Shown: one piece after another, positions 1 to 9,354 of the stretch | How positions within the stretch are numbered: position 1 is the stretch's first letter | Layout: every line of letters begins with the position of its first letter | Assembly: GCA_001664505.1 (NCBI GenBank) | Contig: CP011806.1 | Span: forward strand, 3,721,385-3,785,384 | Source: Acidobacteria bacterium Mor1 | Lineage (GTDB): Bacteria; Acidobacteriota; Polarisedimenticolia; Polarisedimenticolales; Polarisedimenticolaceae | Length of the DNA: 64,000 bases | Direction of reading: 5' to 3' | Made by a program: the position numbers and the translations under genes | The notes under the pieces: generated by a model | Database searches by the model: none | What the model saw: the letters and a program-made list of their open reading frames with translations, nothing else | Told to the model about the DNA's origin: nothing

Positions 1-2393
1 GGGGCTTCGCGCCCGCCCCAAACGATCAGTTCGTTGCCGGTCCATACCGCGGTGTGGTCATAGCGTTCGTCGGGGACACCGGTGTCGCTCATCGGCGTCC
101 ATTGATCAAGTGTCGGGTCGTAGCGGCCGCCTAGCGAAGTGGTGGACCCATGAGTCAGGGTGCGCCCGCCCCAGCTGAGCATCTCGGTCCCGGTCCAGAC
201 GGCGGCGGCGTCGTACAGTCCGTCAGGGGCGCCGGTGACGTTCCCTTGACTCCAGCTACCGGTGGCGAGATCGAGCCGCCACAGATCGGGGTCGTCTCGC
301 CCGCCCCAGGCGATCATCTCCGCACCGGTCCAAACGGCGGTTTGCCGGGTGCGCGAGAGCGGCAGGCCCGCCTCCATCGGGAGCCACAGGTCCAATGCAG
401 GGTCGTAGCGTCCCCCGTTGGCCACTTCTTCCTGGGCCTCACCGGAGTAGCCACCCCAGACCACCATCTCGTCGCCGGTCCAGACGGCGGTGTGTTGCGT
501 TCGCCGGGAGGGCGCGCCCAGCGAGGCAATCGCCGTCCAGCTATCGGAAACAGGGTCGTAGCGACTTCCATCAGAAACGTAGCCAAGGGTCGCCTCGATG
601 CCGGCCCAGACGATCATCTCGTTGCCGGTCCACACCGCGCTGTGTTGACGACGGAAACCCGGCGCGTTCACCGTAGTTGGAAAGCTCCAGCTGTTCGCTG
701 CCGGGTCGAAGATCCCGCCGTCGCCGAACGTAGCGCTGCCGTCCCAGCCTCCCCAGACGATCATGCGATCGCCGGTCCAGACGGCGGCGTGATGGTAGCG
801 TCCCGCTGGTCCCACCGGCATTGCTGTCCAGCTGCCGCTGACCGGATCGAAGATCCCACCTTCCGGCGGATTGCTCTCCGCCAGATGGCCCCCCCAGACA
901 ATCATCTCGCTGCCGGTCCAGATCGCGGTGTGCCCGGCCCGTCCGTTGATGACTGTGGTGTCAGGGATTTCCGCCCAGGTGTCACTCGCGGGGTCGTAGC
1001 GCCAGCCGTCCCGGTGGTAGAGGAAGTTGAACTCGCCGTGTGCGATCTCTTCCAACGTCCCGCCGGCCCAGACCAGCATCTCGGTGCCGGTCCATACCGC
1101 GCTGTGGCCTTCCCGCCGTCGGTATCCGGAGTTATCGAACTCGGTAGAGGTAGGAACCCAGGTGTCGGTCGCCGGGTTGTAGCGCCCGCCGGTGTACCGG
1201 GTGGGACCCCCGAACTCTCCGGAACCGGTCCCGCCGAAGACGATCATCTCGGTGCCGGTCCACACGGCGCTGTGGTTTGCGCGAGGACCGGGAGCATTCA
1301 CGCCGGTCATCGGGTACCAGGTGTCGGTGGCCGGGTCGTAGCGTCCGCCGAACTCCACCAGGTCCGTCAAGTCCCGCCCGCCGTAGACGATCATCTCGCT
1401 ACCGGTCCAGATTGCCGTGGCGTCGTGCCGAGGGGTCGGTGCCGGGCTGAGCCGGCGCCAGGTGTCGTCGGTGCAGGTGTTCTCCTGGGAGGGTTGGCCT
1501 AGGGTGTATTCGCCCGCGGCAGCTTGCAGCGTGATGGGCATGCGCTGGGCCTGATCACGCCACCAGGTTTCGAAGCGGGGCTTGGGCCAATGGACCCTTT
1601 CGATCTCGTAGAGGTCGTCGCGCAGGGTGACGATGCGGGTGCGGTGGAAACCGCTGCGGTCCTCGTGGAGCGGGCCCCAGGTATCGAGGGTCAGCAAAGC
1701 GTCGGTGGCTTCGCGGAGTTGGGTAAGCCAGGCCTGCCATTCTCCGGGATCGGCGGTGGCGGTTGCCGGCGGATCAGCGTTGCGATACTCACCGGTTGCG
1801 CTCTGATCGCCCATGGGCGCGGGTTTGAAGCGGCGGCGCTCGTCTTTTCGGACCGCGCCGGACTCGACCCAGCGGGAAAGTGATGGCTCTCCTTCGTTGG
1901 CTTCCCGGACACGCTTGCGCAGGTCCGCGTGAAGCTTGCCGTCGCTTTCGTAGTAGGCGCGGAGCCGGCGGTCGGCGAGGGCACCGCGGCCGAGGGTTTC
2001 GGCGATCAGGAACGGATCGTTTCCAAGCGCCTGGAAGAGTTGTCGCAGCAATTCGGGGTCACGCGTCGACCGAACCATGCGGTCCAGCTCTGCCTGGAGC
2101 TGAGCATGGGTGATCGGACGGTTCCACAGCGCCTCGAGCGCGTTGGACTTGCGCAGGGAGTCCCGCACCCGTTCACGGAGCGCCGAGTCCGGCAGCACCT
2201 CGCTCAGCGGTGGCTTCGGCCCCGGGTTGGTCTCCGGCCACAGCCGGGCGTCCCAGTAGACCTGCTCGATGGCCCGCCAGGCTTCGACGCGTTCGTTGAA
2301 GCTGAGGGTGGCCGTAGCGGTGCCGGCCTGGATCGTCAAAACGGCCATGGCGAAGGCCGAGACGAGCAACGCGAGTCGTCGCAGAGTAAGCAT
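1..2393 (-). CDS. Kelch-like beta-propeller exported protein, 3' end outside window
   Basis: The minus-strand frame is open from an ATG at 2393 to the left edge (797 codons) with no stop, so the C-terminus is missing. The N-terminus (MLTLRRLALLVSAFAMAVL...) is a signal peptide. Residues to about 310 are a charged region without a recognised domain. From about 315 onward there are ten repeats of 45-60 residues, each with a core like HSAVWTGTEMIVWGG followed by GGRYDPxxDTW, the pattern of kelch/galactose-oxidase propellers. Ten repeats exceed one 6-7 bladed propeller, so two propellers or an extended array is likely. The protein is probably periplasmic or extracellular and binds proteins or glycans; the ligand is unknown. 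Plus-strand open frames here are antisense shadows with GPDGG-type periodicity. Confidence 0.85.
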   Translation of the reverse strand, partial: MLTLRRLALLVSAFAMAVLTIQAGTATATLSFNERVEAWRAIEQVYWDARLWPETNPGPKPPLSEVLPDSALRERVRDSLRKSNALEALWNRPITHAQLQAELDRMVRSTRDPELLRQLFQALGNDPFLIAETLGRGALADRRLRAYYESDGKLHADLRKRVREANEGEPSLSRWVESGAVRKDERRRFKPAPMGDQSATGEYRNADPPATATADPGEWQAWLTQLREATDALLTLDTWGPLHEDRSGFHRTRIVTLRDDLYEIERVHWPKPRFETWWRDQAQRMPITLQAAAGEYTLGQPSQENTCTDDTWRRLSPAPTPRHDATAIWTGSEMIVYGGRDLTDLVEFGGRYDPATDTWYPMTGVNAPGPRANHSAVWTGTEMIVFGGTGSGEFGGPTRYTGGRYNPATDTWVPTSTEFDNSGYRRREGHSAVWTGTEMLVWAGGTLEEIAHGEFNFLYHRDGWRYDPASDTWAEIPDTTVINGRAGHTAIWTGSEMIVWGGHLAESNPPEGGIFDPVSGSWTAMPVGPAGRYHHAAVWTGDRMIVWGGWDGSATFGDGGIFDPAANSWSFPTTVNAPGFRRQHSAVWTGNEMIVWAGIEATLGYVSDGSRYDPVSDSWTAIASLGAPSRRTQHTAVWTGDEMVVWGGYSGEAQEEVANGGRYDPALDLWLPMEAGLPLSRTRQTAVWTGAEMIAWGGRDDPDLWRLDLATGSWSQGNVTGAPDGLYDAAAVWTGTEMLSWGGRTLTHGSTTSLGGRYDPTLDQWTPMSDTGVPDERYDHTAVWTGNELIVWGGREA

Positions 2394-2523
2394 TGGCGCC
2401 CCCTGAGGAATCGGTTGACGGAATTATCCGCCGATTCCCGGGGCGCGTCTACGGTAGGAGGCACCGCAGCTGCGGGAGGGTGTCCTGGGAGCAGGACAGA
2501 CTGCAGCGTACAGGTTCGACAGA

Positions 2524-2554
2524 AGCCGGGCGGCAGGGGTGTTGCCGCCCGGCT
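2524..2554 (-). terminator. Stem-loop downstream of the small Cys-rich gene
   Basis: A perfect 12-bp stem (AGCCGGGCGGCA with TGCCGCCCGGCT) and a 7-base loop lie 35 bases past the stop of the minus-strand gene ending at 2589. No U-tract follows on the minus strand, so it may be a processing or stability hairpin, or a non-canonical terminator. Confidence 0.45.
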
Positions 2555-2588
2555 CCAGGGTCTCGTTCCATGGAGAGTGGCCTCGCCG

Positions 2589-3056
2589 CTAGCGAGAGCT
2601 CGCCGGCGTATCTTCCCGGCCGCAGGCCGCCTTGCCGTTGCTCAGCGAGTCGCACTCCGCTCCGTTGCACTCGAAGGAAGCGCCGTCGCCGTCACAGCGC
2701 AGGCCGGTTTGCGGGCCCTGGGAGTTCCACTCCTTGGCGTTGCTGCCGGTGGCACAGCACTTCATCTCTGCAGAGTCGACCACCGACTGGGGGTAGGTGT
2801 TGTTCTCGTTGGAGCCGCCGGGCAGGTAGCTCTCGCAGTCCGCCTTGTCGGTGAAGCCGTCGGGCGAGTAGGGCACCTTGATTCGATTGGTCGGCAGCGG
2901 TGCCGGCGCTCTGCGGATCTCGGTATCCCCCGTCGCGGCAACCAACTCTGCGGAAACGGCCGGTACGCGGTCGTTCGAAACCACTGTGGTGCTCGCCATG
3001 GCGACGGCGACGAGGATCAAGGCAACCACGATCAGAGGCTTTGCGAGTCTGGACAT
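2589..3056 (-). CDS. Small secreted Cys-rich hypothetical protein
   Basis: A 155-residue protein with an N-terminal hydrophobic segment (MSRLAKPLIVVALILVAVAMAS), consistent with a signal peptide or anchor. The mature part carries about seven cysteines, including the adjacent pair KCCATGS and a C-terminal cluster (LRCDGD, FECNGAECDS, KAACG) that suggests disulfide bonding outside the cytoplasm. The ATG at 3056 is preceded by GGGAGGGG, a strong ribosome site. No family is recognised. It lies between the kelch gene and the VOC gene, all on the minus strand, but a stem-loop and about 195 bases separate it from the kelch gene, so it is probably monocistronic. Confidence 0.75.
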   Translation of the reverse strand: MSRLAKPLIVVALILVAVAMASTTVVSNDRVPAVSAELVAATGDTEIRRAPAPLPTNRIKVPYSPDGFTDKADCESYLPGGSNENNTYPQSVVDSAEMKCCATGSNAKEWNSQGPQTGLRCDGDGASFECNGAECDSLSNGKAACGREDTPASSR

Positions 3057-3189
3057 GTGTCCCCTCCCTGGGAATTGACGCCCGTGTCGCGGTGGGCCCG
3101 GGAATCCGGACGCCCGGACACAGGTCCTGTGGTGCAGGGAGTCCGAGGCGGAGAGGATTGCCCCGGAGCCGAGGCGGAGAAATCTGTAG

Positions 3190-4143
3190 CTAGCCCAGTC
3201 GGACCGTGTAGGGCAGGTCGAGGAGTTTGAGGCTGGCGCCGGATGTGCCGTCGCCGGGAGCCTGGCGGGCGCTGTCGTCGGGGCGCCGCGCCCCCTCCAC
3301 CACGATCTCCGTCGGGTGCACCTCGGCCGGCATCTCCTCGGTCATCAGCCAGATGCGGCCGGTCTTGACCGGGATCAGCACTCCTTCGGGCCCGCCCATG
3401 TAGGCGAAGGCGTCCGAGGCCCCGCGGCTCGGCGGGTAGGGACCGATGCCGAGCTCTTTCGTGAGCTGGGCGATCAACGCCGGCACGTCGTCGGCCGGGA
3501 GGCCGATCTCACTGATCTCGAGGATGTCCTTGTCGGGGCGGAACGGCCCGTCGGAGGCGTTCTGCATCTCGTGGCGGGCGATGAACTCCAGCAGGTTGCC
3601 GGCCGGGTCCCAGAAGTAGATCGAATGAGCGTCGATGCCCTCGAAGTGCACCACCGGCTCACCCAGCCCAGGGACGTGGATCAGCGGCAGATCCTTGCTC
3701 GCCGCCCACTCCACCGCGCGCTCGATCTTGTTCTCGGGGATGTTGAAGGCGACGTGGTAGGTCGGGTTCGGCGTGTTGGCCTGGTTGTCCTTCGGGATCT
3801 CGACGTCGCGGAAGTGCAGGGTGGAGCCGCGGGTGGTGATGTCGAGGTTCTGTTTGTCCCGGCGGTCGAGGGGGAGTTCGAGAATCTCGCCGTAGAAGCG
3901 AGCCTGGAAGTCTATGGAGCTGGTGACCGATGGGATGTCGGAGGGGCCGTGGTGGATCGGGGCCGCGCCCAGGTGGAGCTTGCGGATACGGAACGGCGTC
4001 TCCGGACCGGGCTGGTCCCGTTTGGGGGCGGCGTGGGCCGTTGCGAGCCCCTGGGCCAGCAGCGGGCAGAGCAGCGCCGCCCGCAGGAACTCCCGCCGGG
4101 TAGGGTCGGCGGCCAGGGGGCCGGATAGCGAGAGATTACGCAC
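3190..4143 (-). CDS. Tat-exported VOC (glyoxalase/dioxygenase-fold) protein
   Basis: A 317-residue protein. The N-terminus has a twin-arginine signal (PTRREFLRAALLCPLLAQG, then an AHA-type cleavage region), so it is exported folded. The body holds a vicinal-oxygen-chelate domain: HLGAA and FYGEILEL start it, THVAF-like PTYHVAFNIPE is central, and SIYFWDPAGNLLEFIARHEM closes it, the usual metal-binding and closing strand of glyoxalase/bleomycin-resistance proteins. A second, less conserved half follows (LEISEIGLPADDVPALIAQL). The open frame extends to 4245, but that would overlap the divergent tRNA. I chose the GTG at 4143 because it sits just before the signal and has a G-rich site about 14 bases upstream. 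The substrate cannot be read from sequence. Confidence 0.8.
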   Translation of the reverse strand: MRNLSLSGPLAADPTRREFLRAALLCPLLAQGLATAHAAPKRDQPGPETPFRIRKLHLGAAPIHHGPSDIPSVTSSIDFQARFYGEILELPLDRRDKQNLDITTRGSTLHFRDVEIPKDNQANTPNPTYHVAFNIPENKIERAVEWAASKDLPLIHVPGLGEPVVHFEGIDAHSIYFWDPAGNLLEFIARHEMQNASDGPFRPDKDILEISEIGLPADDVPALIAQLTKELGIGPYPPSRGASDAFAYMGGPEGVLIPVKTGRIWLMTEEMPAEVHPTEIVVEGARRPDDSARQAPGDGTSGASLKLLDLPYTVRLG

Positions 4144-4237
4144 GAAATCGAGTATATCCCGCCCAGGAAGTTGGGGGGTAACGGTCGGAATCGTCCTAGA
4201 ATGGGCGCTGAAAAATGGCCACCCGGCCGAAGTATGC

Positions 4238-4314
4238 GGGCCCATAGCTCAGTCGGTTAGAGCTGCGGACTCATAATCCGTTGGTCCCTGGTTCGAGTCC
4301 AGGTGGGCCCACCA
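4238..4314 (+). tRNA. tRNA with CAU anticodon, probably tRNA-Ile2
   Basis: A complete 77-base cloverleaf. The acceptor stem is GGGCCCA/TGGGCCC, the D arm GCTC...GAGC, the anticodon stem GCGGA/TCCGT with loop CTCATAA (anticodon CAU), and the T arm CCTGG-TTCGAGT-CCAGG. Discriminator A and CCA are encoded. The CAU anticodon fits elongator Met or the lysidine-modified Ile2 tRNA. The GGGCCC acceptor and overall sequence look more like Ile2, but this is a judgement by eye. It lies directly upstream of the restriction-modification-like island, a common kind of integration neighbourhood. Confidence 0.93.
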
Positions 4315-4390
4315 ACCATCGATCTGCGTCCGAAAGATAGATCGCAAGCATCTCTGGTTGGCTCCGAACGGCCGGCGCCCAACGTTGACG

Positions 4391-4410
4391 GCGTGAACTC
4401 TTGTTCACGC
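4391..4410. promoter_or_regulatory. Perfect palindrome upstream of the methylase genes
   Basis: GCGTGAAC-TCTT-GTTCACGC is an 8-bp perfect inverted repeat in the 200-base gap between the tRNA and the first methylase-like gene. It is followed about 20 bases later by TACAAT (4429-4434), a possible -10 box. It could be an operator for the island genes or a hairpin ending the tRNA transcript; no U-tract follows. Confidence 0.45.
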
Positions 4411-4514
4411 TAGGTTCATTGCGACGGCTACAATTGGAGCGCATCGATTCCATCAGGGGACTTCGGAAAGGAGAGTCACATCTGGGACGACTCACCGGCG
4501 CGTGACGAGTCTCG

Positions 4515-5183
4515 ATGGCCACAACCATGGGCTTGACCAGATCTAAGAAGCGTGTTGCAGCTCATGGCGAAGTCTTTACCCCCCTTTGGATGGTTGACGC
4601 GATGCTCGACTTGGTCACGGGTGAGACCGAGCGCATCGACTCGCGCTTCTTGGAGCCAGCGTGCGGTAGTGGGAACTTCCTCGTCCAAATTCTCCGGCGC
4701 AAGCTCGCCGCAGTCGAACTCAAGTACGGACGATCTGAATTCGAGCGAACGCACTACGCGCTGCTCGCCCTGATGTGTCTCTACGGTATCGAACTGCTCC
4801 CCGACAACATTGCTGAGTGCCGTGCGAACGTGCTCGAACTCCTCGCTGAGTACCTAGGGGTGAGCGAGTCGGCCGAACCGTACCGGGCCGCGACCTACGT
4901 CCTCAGTCAGAACCTGGTTCATGGGGACGCGTTGACGATGCGGACCCATGATGGCGGGGCCATTACGTTCGCGGAGTGGGGCTATTTGGGAAAGGGAAGG
5001 TTCCAGCGTCGCGACTTTAGTCTCAATTCGCTCGCCAGGTCTTCTGCTTTCAGCGCTGAAGGCTCCCTGTTCGCCCAACTCGGCAAGCATGAGATCTTCT
5101 CGCCGGACAAAGTCTACCCGCCAATGACGGTTAGCGACCTGGCCGTCGCCGCGAGCGACGAAGCCTCCGGGGACTCGGAATGA
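4515..5183 (+). CDS. N6-adenine DNA methylase-like protein (SAM-binding half)
   Basis: A 222-residue protein. GEVFTPLWMVDAMLDLV followed by FLEPACGSGNFLVQIL (about residues 46-60) is the helix plus SAM-binding motif I of gamma-class N6-adenine methylases; YGIELLPDNIAECRANVLELL is the following acidic motif region. It ends soon after VHGDAL and has no NPPY/F catalytic motif, so alone it should not methylate. It overlaps the next gene by 4 bases (ATGA), which suggests translational coupling and a shared complex. It may be a partner subunit or a degenerate duplicate of the larger methylase next door. The ATG at 4515 lacks a close ribosome site, so the start is uncertain. Base composition is visibly less GC-rich than the flanks. 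Confidence 0.75.
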   Translation: MATTMGLTRSKKRVAAHGEVFTPLWMVDAMLDLVTGETERIDSRFLEPACGSGNFLVQILRRKLAAVELKYGRSEFERTHYALLALMCLYGIELLPDNIAECRANVLELLAEYLGVSESAEPYRAATYVLSQNLVHGDALTMRTHDGGAITFAEWGYLGKGRFQRRDFSLNSLARSSAFSAEGSLFAQLGKHEIFSPDKVYPPMTVSDLAVAASDEASGDSE

Positions 5184-6748
5184 GCGGCCAGGCCTCGTTC
5201 GCCCTTCGAGGTCGGAACCCGGATGTTCTGACGTGTATCGCGAACCTCTCAAATGACGAGGTATTCACGCCACCCGAGTTTGCGAATCGCATGCTGGACA
5301 CATTGACCGAGGCGTGGGCGGCTAGCAACGGCGGGGCAAACATCTGGGCCGACAAGACCGTCAGGTTCATTGACCCCTGTGCCAAGTCAGGCGTGTTTCT
5401 GCGTGAGATCACTAGCCGCCTCACGGAGGGTCTTGAAGAAGAGATCCCTGATCTCGACGAGCGTGTAGATCACATCGTTACAAAACAAGTGTTCGGCATT
5501 GGCATTACGCACCTCACCAGCCTGTTGGCTCGACGAAGCGTGTACTGCTCAAAGCACGCAGTTGGCAAGCACTCCATCGCTAGTTCGTTTGCGAGCGATG
5601 ACGGCAACATCTGGTTCGAGCGGATAGAGCACACATGGAACGGCGGAAGGTGCACGTTTTGCGGCGCCAGTAAGGCCGCGCTCGATCGTGGCGAGGGGCG
5701 AGAAACCCACGCCTACGCATTCATCCACACCGACGACATCGCGGCAAGAGTGACGGAACTATTCGGAGACGACATGCAGTTCGACGTGATCATAGGAAAC
5801 CCTCCATACCAGCTAACCGACGGCGGCTACGGCACGAGCGCCGCTCCGATTTACCAACTGTTCGTGGAGAAGGCTCTCGATTTGGATCCGCTTTTCGCCG
5901 TGTTTGTCACGCCGTCCCGATGGATGGCTGGCGGCAAGGGGTTGGACAAGTATCGCGAGAGGATGCTCTCGGATAAGCGAATGCGGAATATCGTGGACTA
6001 CCCAAAGCTCTATGAAGGGTTCCCTGGAGTGAAGATCCGCGGTGGTATTTCCTACTTTCTGTGGGATCGGGGCCACGATGGTCCGTGTGAAGTGAAGACA
6101 ATTTGGGATGGGCAGCCAACTGGACCGGCAGTTGCGAGACATCTCGACGTCTACGACATCCTGGTGCGCCGAAATGAGGCAGTGCCGATTCTTGAGAAAG
6201 TGAAGGCGAAGAGCGAGTCTACCCTTGATGGTCGAGTGTCTAGCCAAAAGCCTTTTGGTCTGCGGACCTACTTCCACGGAAAAGAGAGTCGCAAGGGGCT
6301 CAAGAAACCTGTGAAGCTCTACGGCTCACAGAAGGTCTCCTGGGTCGAGCGGTCGGAGATCCCTGCAAACGCTGAGTGGATCGATAAGTGGAAGGTATTC
6401 ATGACACGCGTTCAGGGAACTAGCGCGGCAGTAGAGACTAAGTTTCTCAGCAAGCCGATTGTTGCCGGGCCCGGCACCGCCTGTACTGAGAGTTACCTCG
6501 TTGCGGGCCTGTTCGAGACTGAGAAAAAAGCGGAGAACTACGCAAGCTATCTCCGTACACGCTTTGCCCGATTCCTAGTGTCACTTCGCAAATCTACCCA
6601 AGACGCGCCGAAGCATGTCTATGCATTCATCCCTGAGGTACCTCTAGGCCAGAAGTGGACGGACGCGAAGCTCTACAAGCGATACGGCCTCACGGAGGCC
6701 GAGATCGCCTTCATCGAGTCGCAGGTCGCCGAACACGATGACGCGTAG
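5180..6748 (+). CDS. Eco57I-type N6-adenine methylase/specificity protein
   Basis: A 522-residue protein. DEVFTPPEFANRMLDTL and FIDPCAKSGVFLREI (about 63-77) form an altered motif I, with AKSG where AxGSG is usual. DVIIGNPPYQLTDGG (about 202-216) is the catalytic NPPY motif of N6-adenine methylases of the Eco57I type. A CxxC pair (RCTFCGAS) near residue 160 may bind zinc. The remaining ~300 residues could recognise target DNA, as in single-chain type IIG or BREX-like methylases. It is coupled by ATGA overlap to the preceding methylase-like gene and lies 30 bases before the helicase, so all three probably form one operon and one ATP-dependent restriction-modification or related defence complex. 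Confidence 0.82.
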   Translation: MSGQASFALRGRNPDVLTCIANLSNDEVFTPPEFANRMLDTLTEAWAASNGGANIWADKTVRFIDPCAKSGVFLREITSRLTEGLEEEIPDLDERVDHIVTKQVFGIGITHLTSLLARRSVYCSKHAVGKHSIASSFASDDGNIWFERIEHTWNGGRCTFCGASKAALDRGEGRETHAYAFIHTDDIAARVTELFGDDMQFDVIIGNPPYQLTDGGYGTSAAPIYQLFVEKALDLDPLFAVFVTPSRWMAGGKGLDKYRERMLSDKRMRNIVDYPKLYEGFPGVKIRGGISYFLWDRGHDGPCEVKTIWDGQPTGPAVARHLDVYDILVRRNEAVPILEKVKAKSESTLDGRVSSQKPFGLRTYFHGKESRKGLKKPVKLYGSQKVSWVERSEIPANAEWIDKWKVFMTRVQGTSAAVETKFLSKPIVAGPGTACTESYLVAGLFETEKKAENYASYLRTRFARFLVSLRKSTQDAPKHVYAFIPEVPLGQKWTDAKLYKRYGLTEAEIAFIESQVAEHDDA

Positions 6749-6778
6749 CCGACGCCGCTACCGAAGGCATCAGCGACG

Positions 6779-9316
6779 ATGAGCAAGGCAGTAGAGGAAA
6801 TACTCACACCAAAGCCGGACGCACGTCCGCGCATCTACGCCTACTCAATTGGTGATTCGGCGCACAAGGGTCTTCTGAAAGTGGGCCAGACGACGCGAAA
6901 CGTGGTTCAGCGAGTCGCGGAGCAACTCAAGACTGCCGCAATCAAGAACTACACGATCGACATCGACGAGCCGGCTGAGCGTGATGATGGCGCGATAGTC
7001 ACAGACCACCAGGTCCGCGCGGCGCTCGTCAAAAAGGGGTTCGAAAATGTCGAACTAGAGTGGATGCGATGCTCCGTCGAGGATGTCAAATCTGTCCTCG
7101 CCGAGCTGCGTAGCGACCAGACGTTCACCGGAACTCATCACGCGACGTTCGCTATGCGCCGGGAGCAACGCGAGGCCGTGAACAAGACGCACGCCTACTT
7201 CCACTCAATCTGGAAGGAGGATATGCACGCTGTTCCGCGATTTCTGTGGAACGCGAAGATGCGGTTTGGCAAGACCTTTACCGCGTACCAGTTGGCAAAG
7301 AAACTTGGCGCAAAGCGCGTTCTGGTGGTCACGTTCAAGCCTGTTGTGGAAGACGCTTGGCAGTCGGATCTTGAGTCCCATGTGGATTTCAATGGTTGGC
7401 AGTATCTATCCCGAAGTTCTGACCGGGACCCGACGCAGATCGACTCGCGAAAGCCGGTCGTCTATTTCGGCTCTTTTCAAGATCTTCTCGGTCGAGATGC
7501 CGCCGGTAACATCAAGGCCAAAAACGAGTGGCTCCACGTGGTGAATTGGGATCTCGTCGTATTCGATGAGTATCACTTCGGCGCCTGGAGAGAGACCGCC
7601 AAGGAACTCTTCGAAGGGGAGGAGGAGGCGGTCGCCAAGAAGGAGGCCAAGCTCGAATACGCCAGCGATCTCAAGCGGGTGAATGAAGATCTCAGTGAGT
7701 TGTCCGAGCAGGAGACTGAGTTCCTGCCGATCACAACCAAGGCCTACCTGTACCTGTCAGGGACTCCATTCAAGGCGTTGGCGACCGGGGAGTTCATTGA
7801 GGAGCAGATCTTCAATTGGACCTACACCGATGAGCAGCGCGCCAAGGAGGCGTTCGCCGCCCAGCGTCCCGACGAGCCGAATCCGTACGGGGCCCTCCCG
7901 CAGATGCGTCTTCTGACCTACCAAATGCCAGACGAACTACTCGCGATCGCAAGCGCCGGGGAGTTCGACGAGTTCGATCTGAATGCGTTCTTCGAGGCGA
8001 CAGGTGTCGGATCGGCTGCACATTTCAAGCACAAGAGCTACGTCCAGAAATGGTTGGACATCATTCGTGGGGGCTATGCGCCCAAGGCCGTAGAGCACCT
8101 TAAGGCAGGCACCCGCCCACCGTTCCCGTATTCGGATGTGCGACTTCTACCATACCTGCAACACTCGTTCTGGTTCCTTCCCAACGTCGCGGCCTGCCAT
8201 GCGATGTCAAACCTCCTCTCCGAGAAGCAAAATACCTTCTGGCACCACTACGACGTAGTTGTCGCTGCCGGGGCTTCAGCCGGAATCGGGTTGCGAGCCT
8301 TGCCGCCTGTGCGCAAGGCAATCGGGATTGGGTTCGACAGCAAGACAATCACCCTGTCGTGCGGCAAGCTGACGACGGGCGTCACCGTGCCGCAGTGGTC
8401 GTCAATTCTGATGCTTCGCAATCTGAAGTCTCCCGAAACGTACTTTCAGGCGGCGTTTCGTGTGCAGTCGCCATGGTCGATCAAGAACCCGAACGGTGAC
8501 GATCCCAACGAAGAAGAGATTCTCAAGCCTGTGTGCTTCGTGTTTGACTTCGCCCCTACGCGAGCCTTGCGTCAACTATCGGATTACGGTATCGGGCTAT
8601 CTCCGAGTGAGCCCAATCCGGAGAACGCTGTCAAAGATCTTGTGTCATTCCTGCCCGTGTTGGCCTACGACGGCGCCAACATGACGCAGATCGATGCTGG
8701 TGGGATTCTTGACATCGCGATGGCGGGTACCTCCGCGACACTCCTGGCACGCAAGTGGGAGAGCGCGCTTCTCGTGAACGTCGACAATGACACTCTGCGG
8801 CGCATCTTGAGCAACCCAGAAGCGATGGCCGCAGTCGAGCGGATCGAGGGGTGGCGCGCGTTAGGCGACAACATCATCGAGACCATCATCAACAAGAGCG
8901 AAAAGGTGAAGGAGCTCAAGACCAAAGCGAAGGACAAGGATCTGACGAAGAAGCAGAAGAAACAACTCACCGACGAAGAGAGAGAGTACAGATCCAAGCG
9001 AAAACTGGTGCAGGAGAAGCTGATTAAGTTCGCGACGCGGGTTCCGGCGTTCATGTATCTGACCGACTTCCGCGAGAACACGCTGCAGGATGTGATTACG
9101 AAGCTAGAGCCGGAGTTGTTCCTAGCGGTCACCGGCCTGACAGTGGAGGACTTTCACCTCCTCGTACGGCTGAAGGTCTTCAACACCGAGCAGATGAACC
9201 AGGCAGTATTCGCTTTTCGTCGTTATGAAGACGCATCGCTACGGTACACAGGGATCGAGAGCCACGCAGGGCTCACGCAATACGGTCTCTACGATACGGT
9301 AGTGGCCCGCGAATAG
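6779..9316 (+). CDS. GIY-YIG-like nuclease fused to DEAD/DEAH-type helicase
   Basis: An 845-residue protein. The N-terminus (RIYAYSIGD...GLLKVGQTTRNVVQRV) resembles the GIY-YIG/T5orf172 nuclease fold. A superfamily 2 helicase core follows: AKMRFGKT (Walker A, about 158-165), VVFDEYHFGAWR (Walker B as DEYH), YLSGTPFKA (motif III), and ETYFQAAFRVQSPW (motif VI). A Lys/Glu-rich linker (KVKELKTKAKDKDLTKKQKK) precedes the C-terminal region. In known type I and III restriction enzymes the helicase translocates DNA and a fused nuclease cuts; here the GIY-YIG-like domain is the only nuclease candidate. Context supports a restriction function, but the nuclease residues were judged only by eye. Confidence 0.8.
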   Translation: MSKAVEEILTPKPDARPRIYAYSIGDSAHKGLLKVGQTTRNVVQRVAEQLKTAAIKNYTIDIDEPAERDDGAIVTDHQVRAALVKKGFENVELEWMRCSVEDVKSVLAELRSDQTFTGTHHATFAMRREQREAVNKTHAYFHSIWKEDMHAVPRFLWNAKMRFGKTFTAYQLAKKLGAKRVLVVTFKPVVEDAWQSDLESHVDFNGWQYLSRSSDRDPTQIDSRKPVVYFGSFQDLLGRDAAGNIKAKNEWLHVVNWDLVVFDEYHFGAWRETAKELFEGEEEAVAKKEAKLEYASDLKRVNEDLSELSEQETEFLPITTKAYLYLSGTPFKALATGEFIEEQIFNWTYTDEQRAKEAFAAQRPDEPNPYGALPQMRLLTYQMPDELLAIASAGEFDEFDLNAFFEATGVGSAAHFKHKSYVQKWLDIIRGGYAPKAVEHLKAGTRPPFPYSDVRLLPYLQHSFWFLPNVAACHAMSNLLSEKQNTFWHHYDVVVAAGASAGIGLRALPPVRKAIGIGFDSKTITLSCGKLTTGVTVPQWSSILMLRNLKSPETYFQAAFRVQSPWSIKNPNGDDPNEEEILKPVCFVFDFAPTRALRQLSDYGIGLSPSEPNPENAVKDLVSFLPVLAYDGANMTQIDAGGILDIAMAGTSATLLARKWESALLVNVDNDTLRRILSNPEAMAAVERIEGWRALGDNIIETIINKSEKVKELKTKAKDKDLTKKQKKQLTDEEREYRSKRKLVQEKLIKFATRVPAFMYLTDFRENTLQDVITKLEPELFLAVTGLTVEDFHLLVRLKVFNTEQMNQAVFAFRRYEDASLRYTGIESHAGLTQYGLYDTVVARE

Positions 9317-9354
9317 CTGGTAGGCGTTCAGGAGCTGGCTAACAACGAGCCAAC

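Noticed and set aside
150-3230. Plus-strand open frames of 450 and 433 residues
   Set aside because: Antisense to the kelch protein; the GPDGG periodicity is the complement of the WTGxEM repeats.
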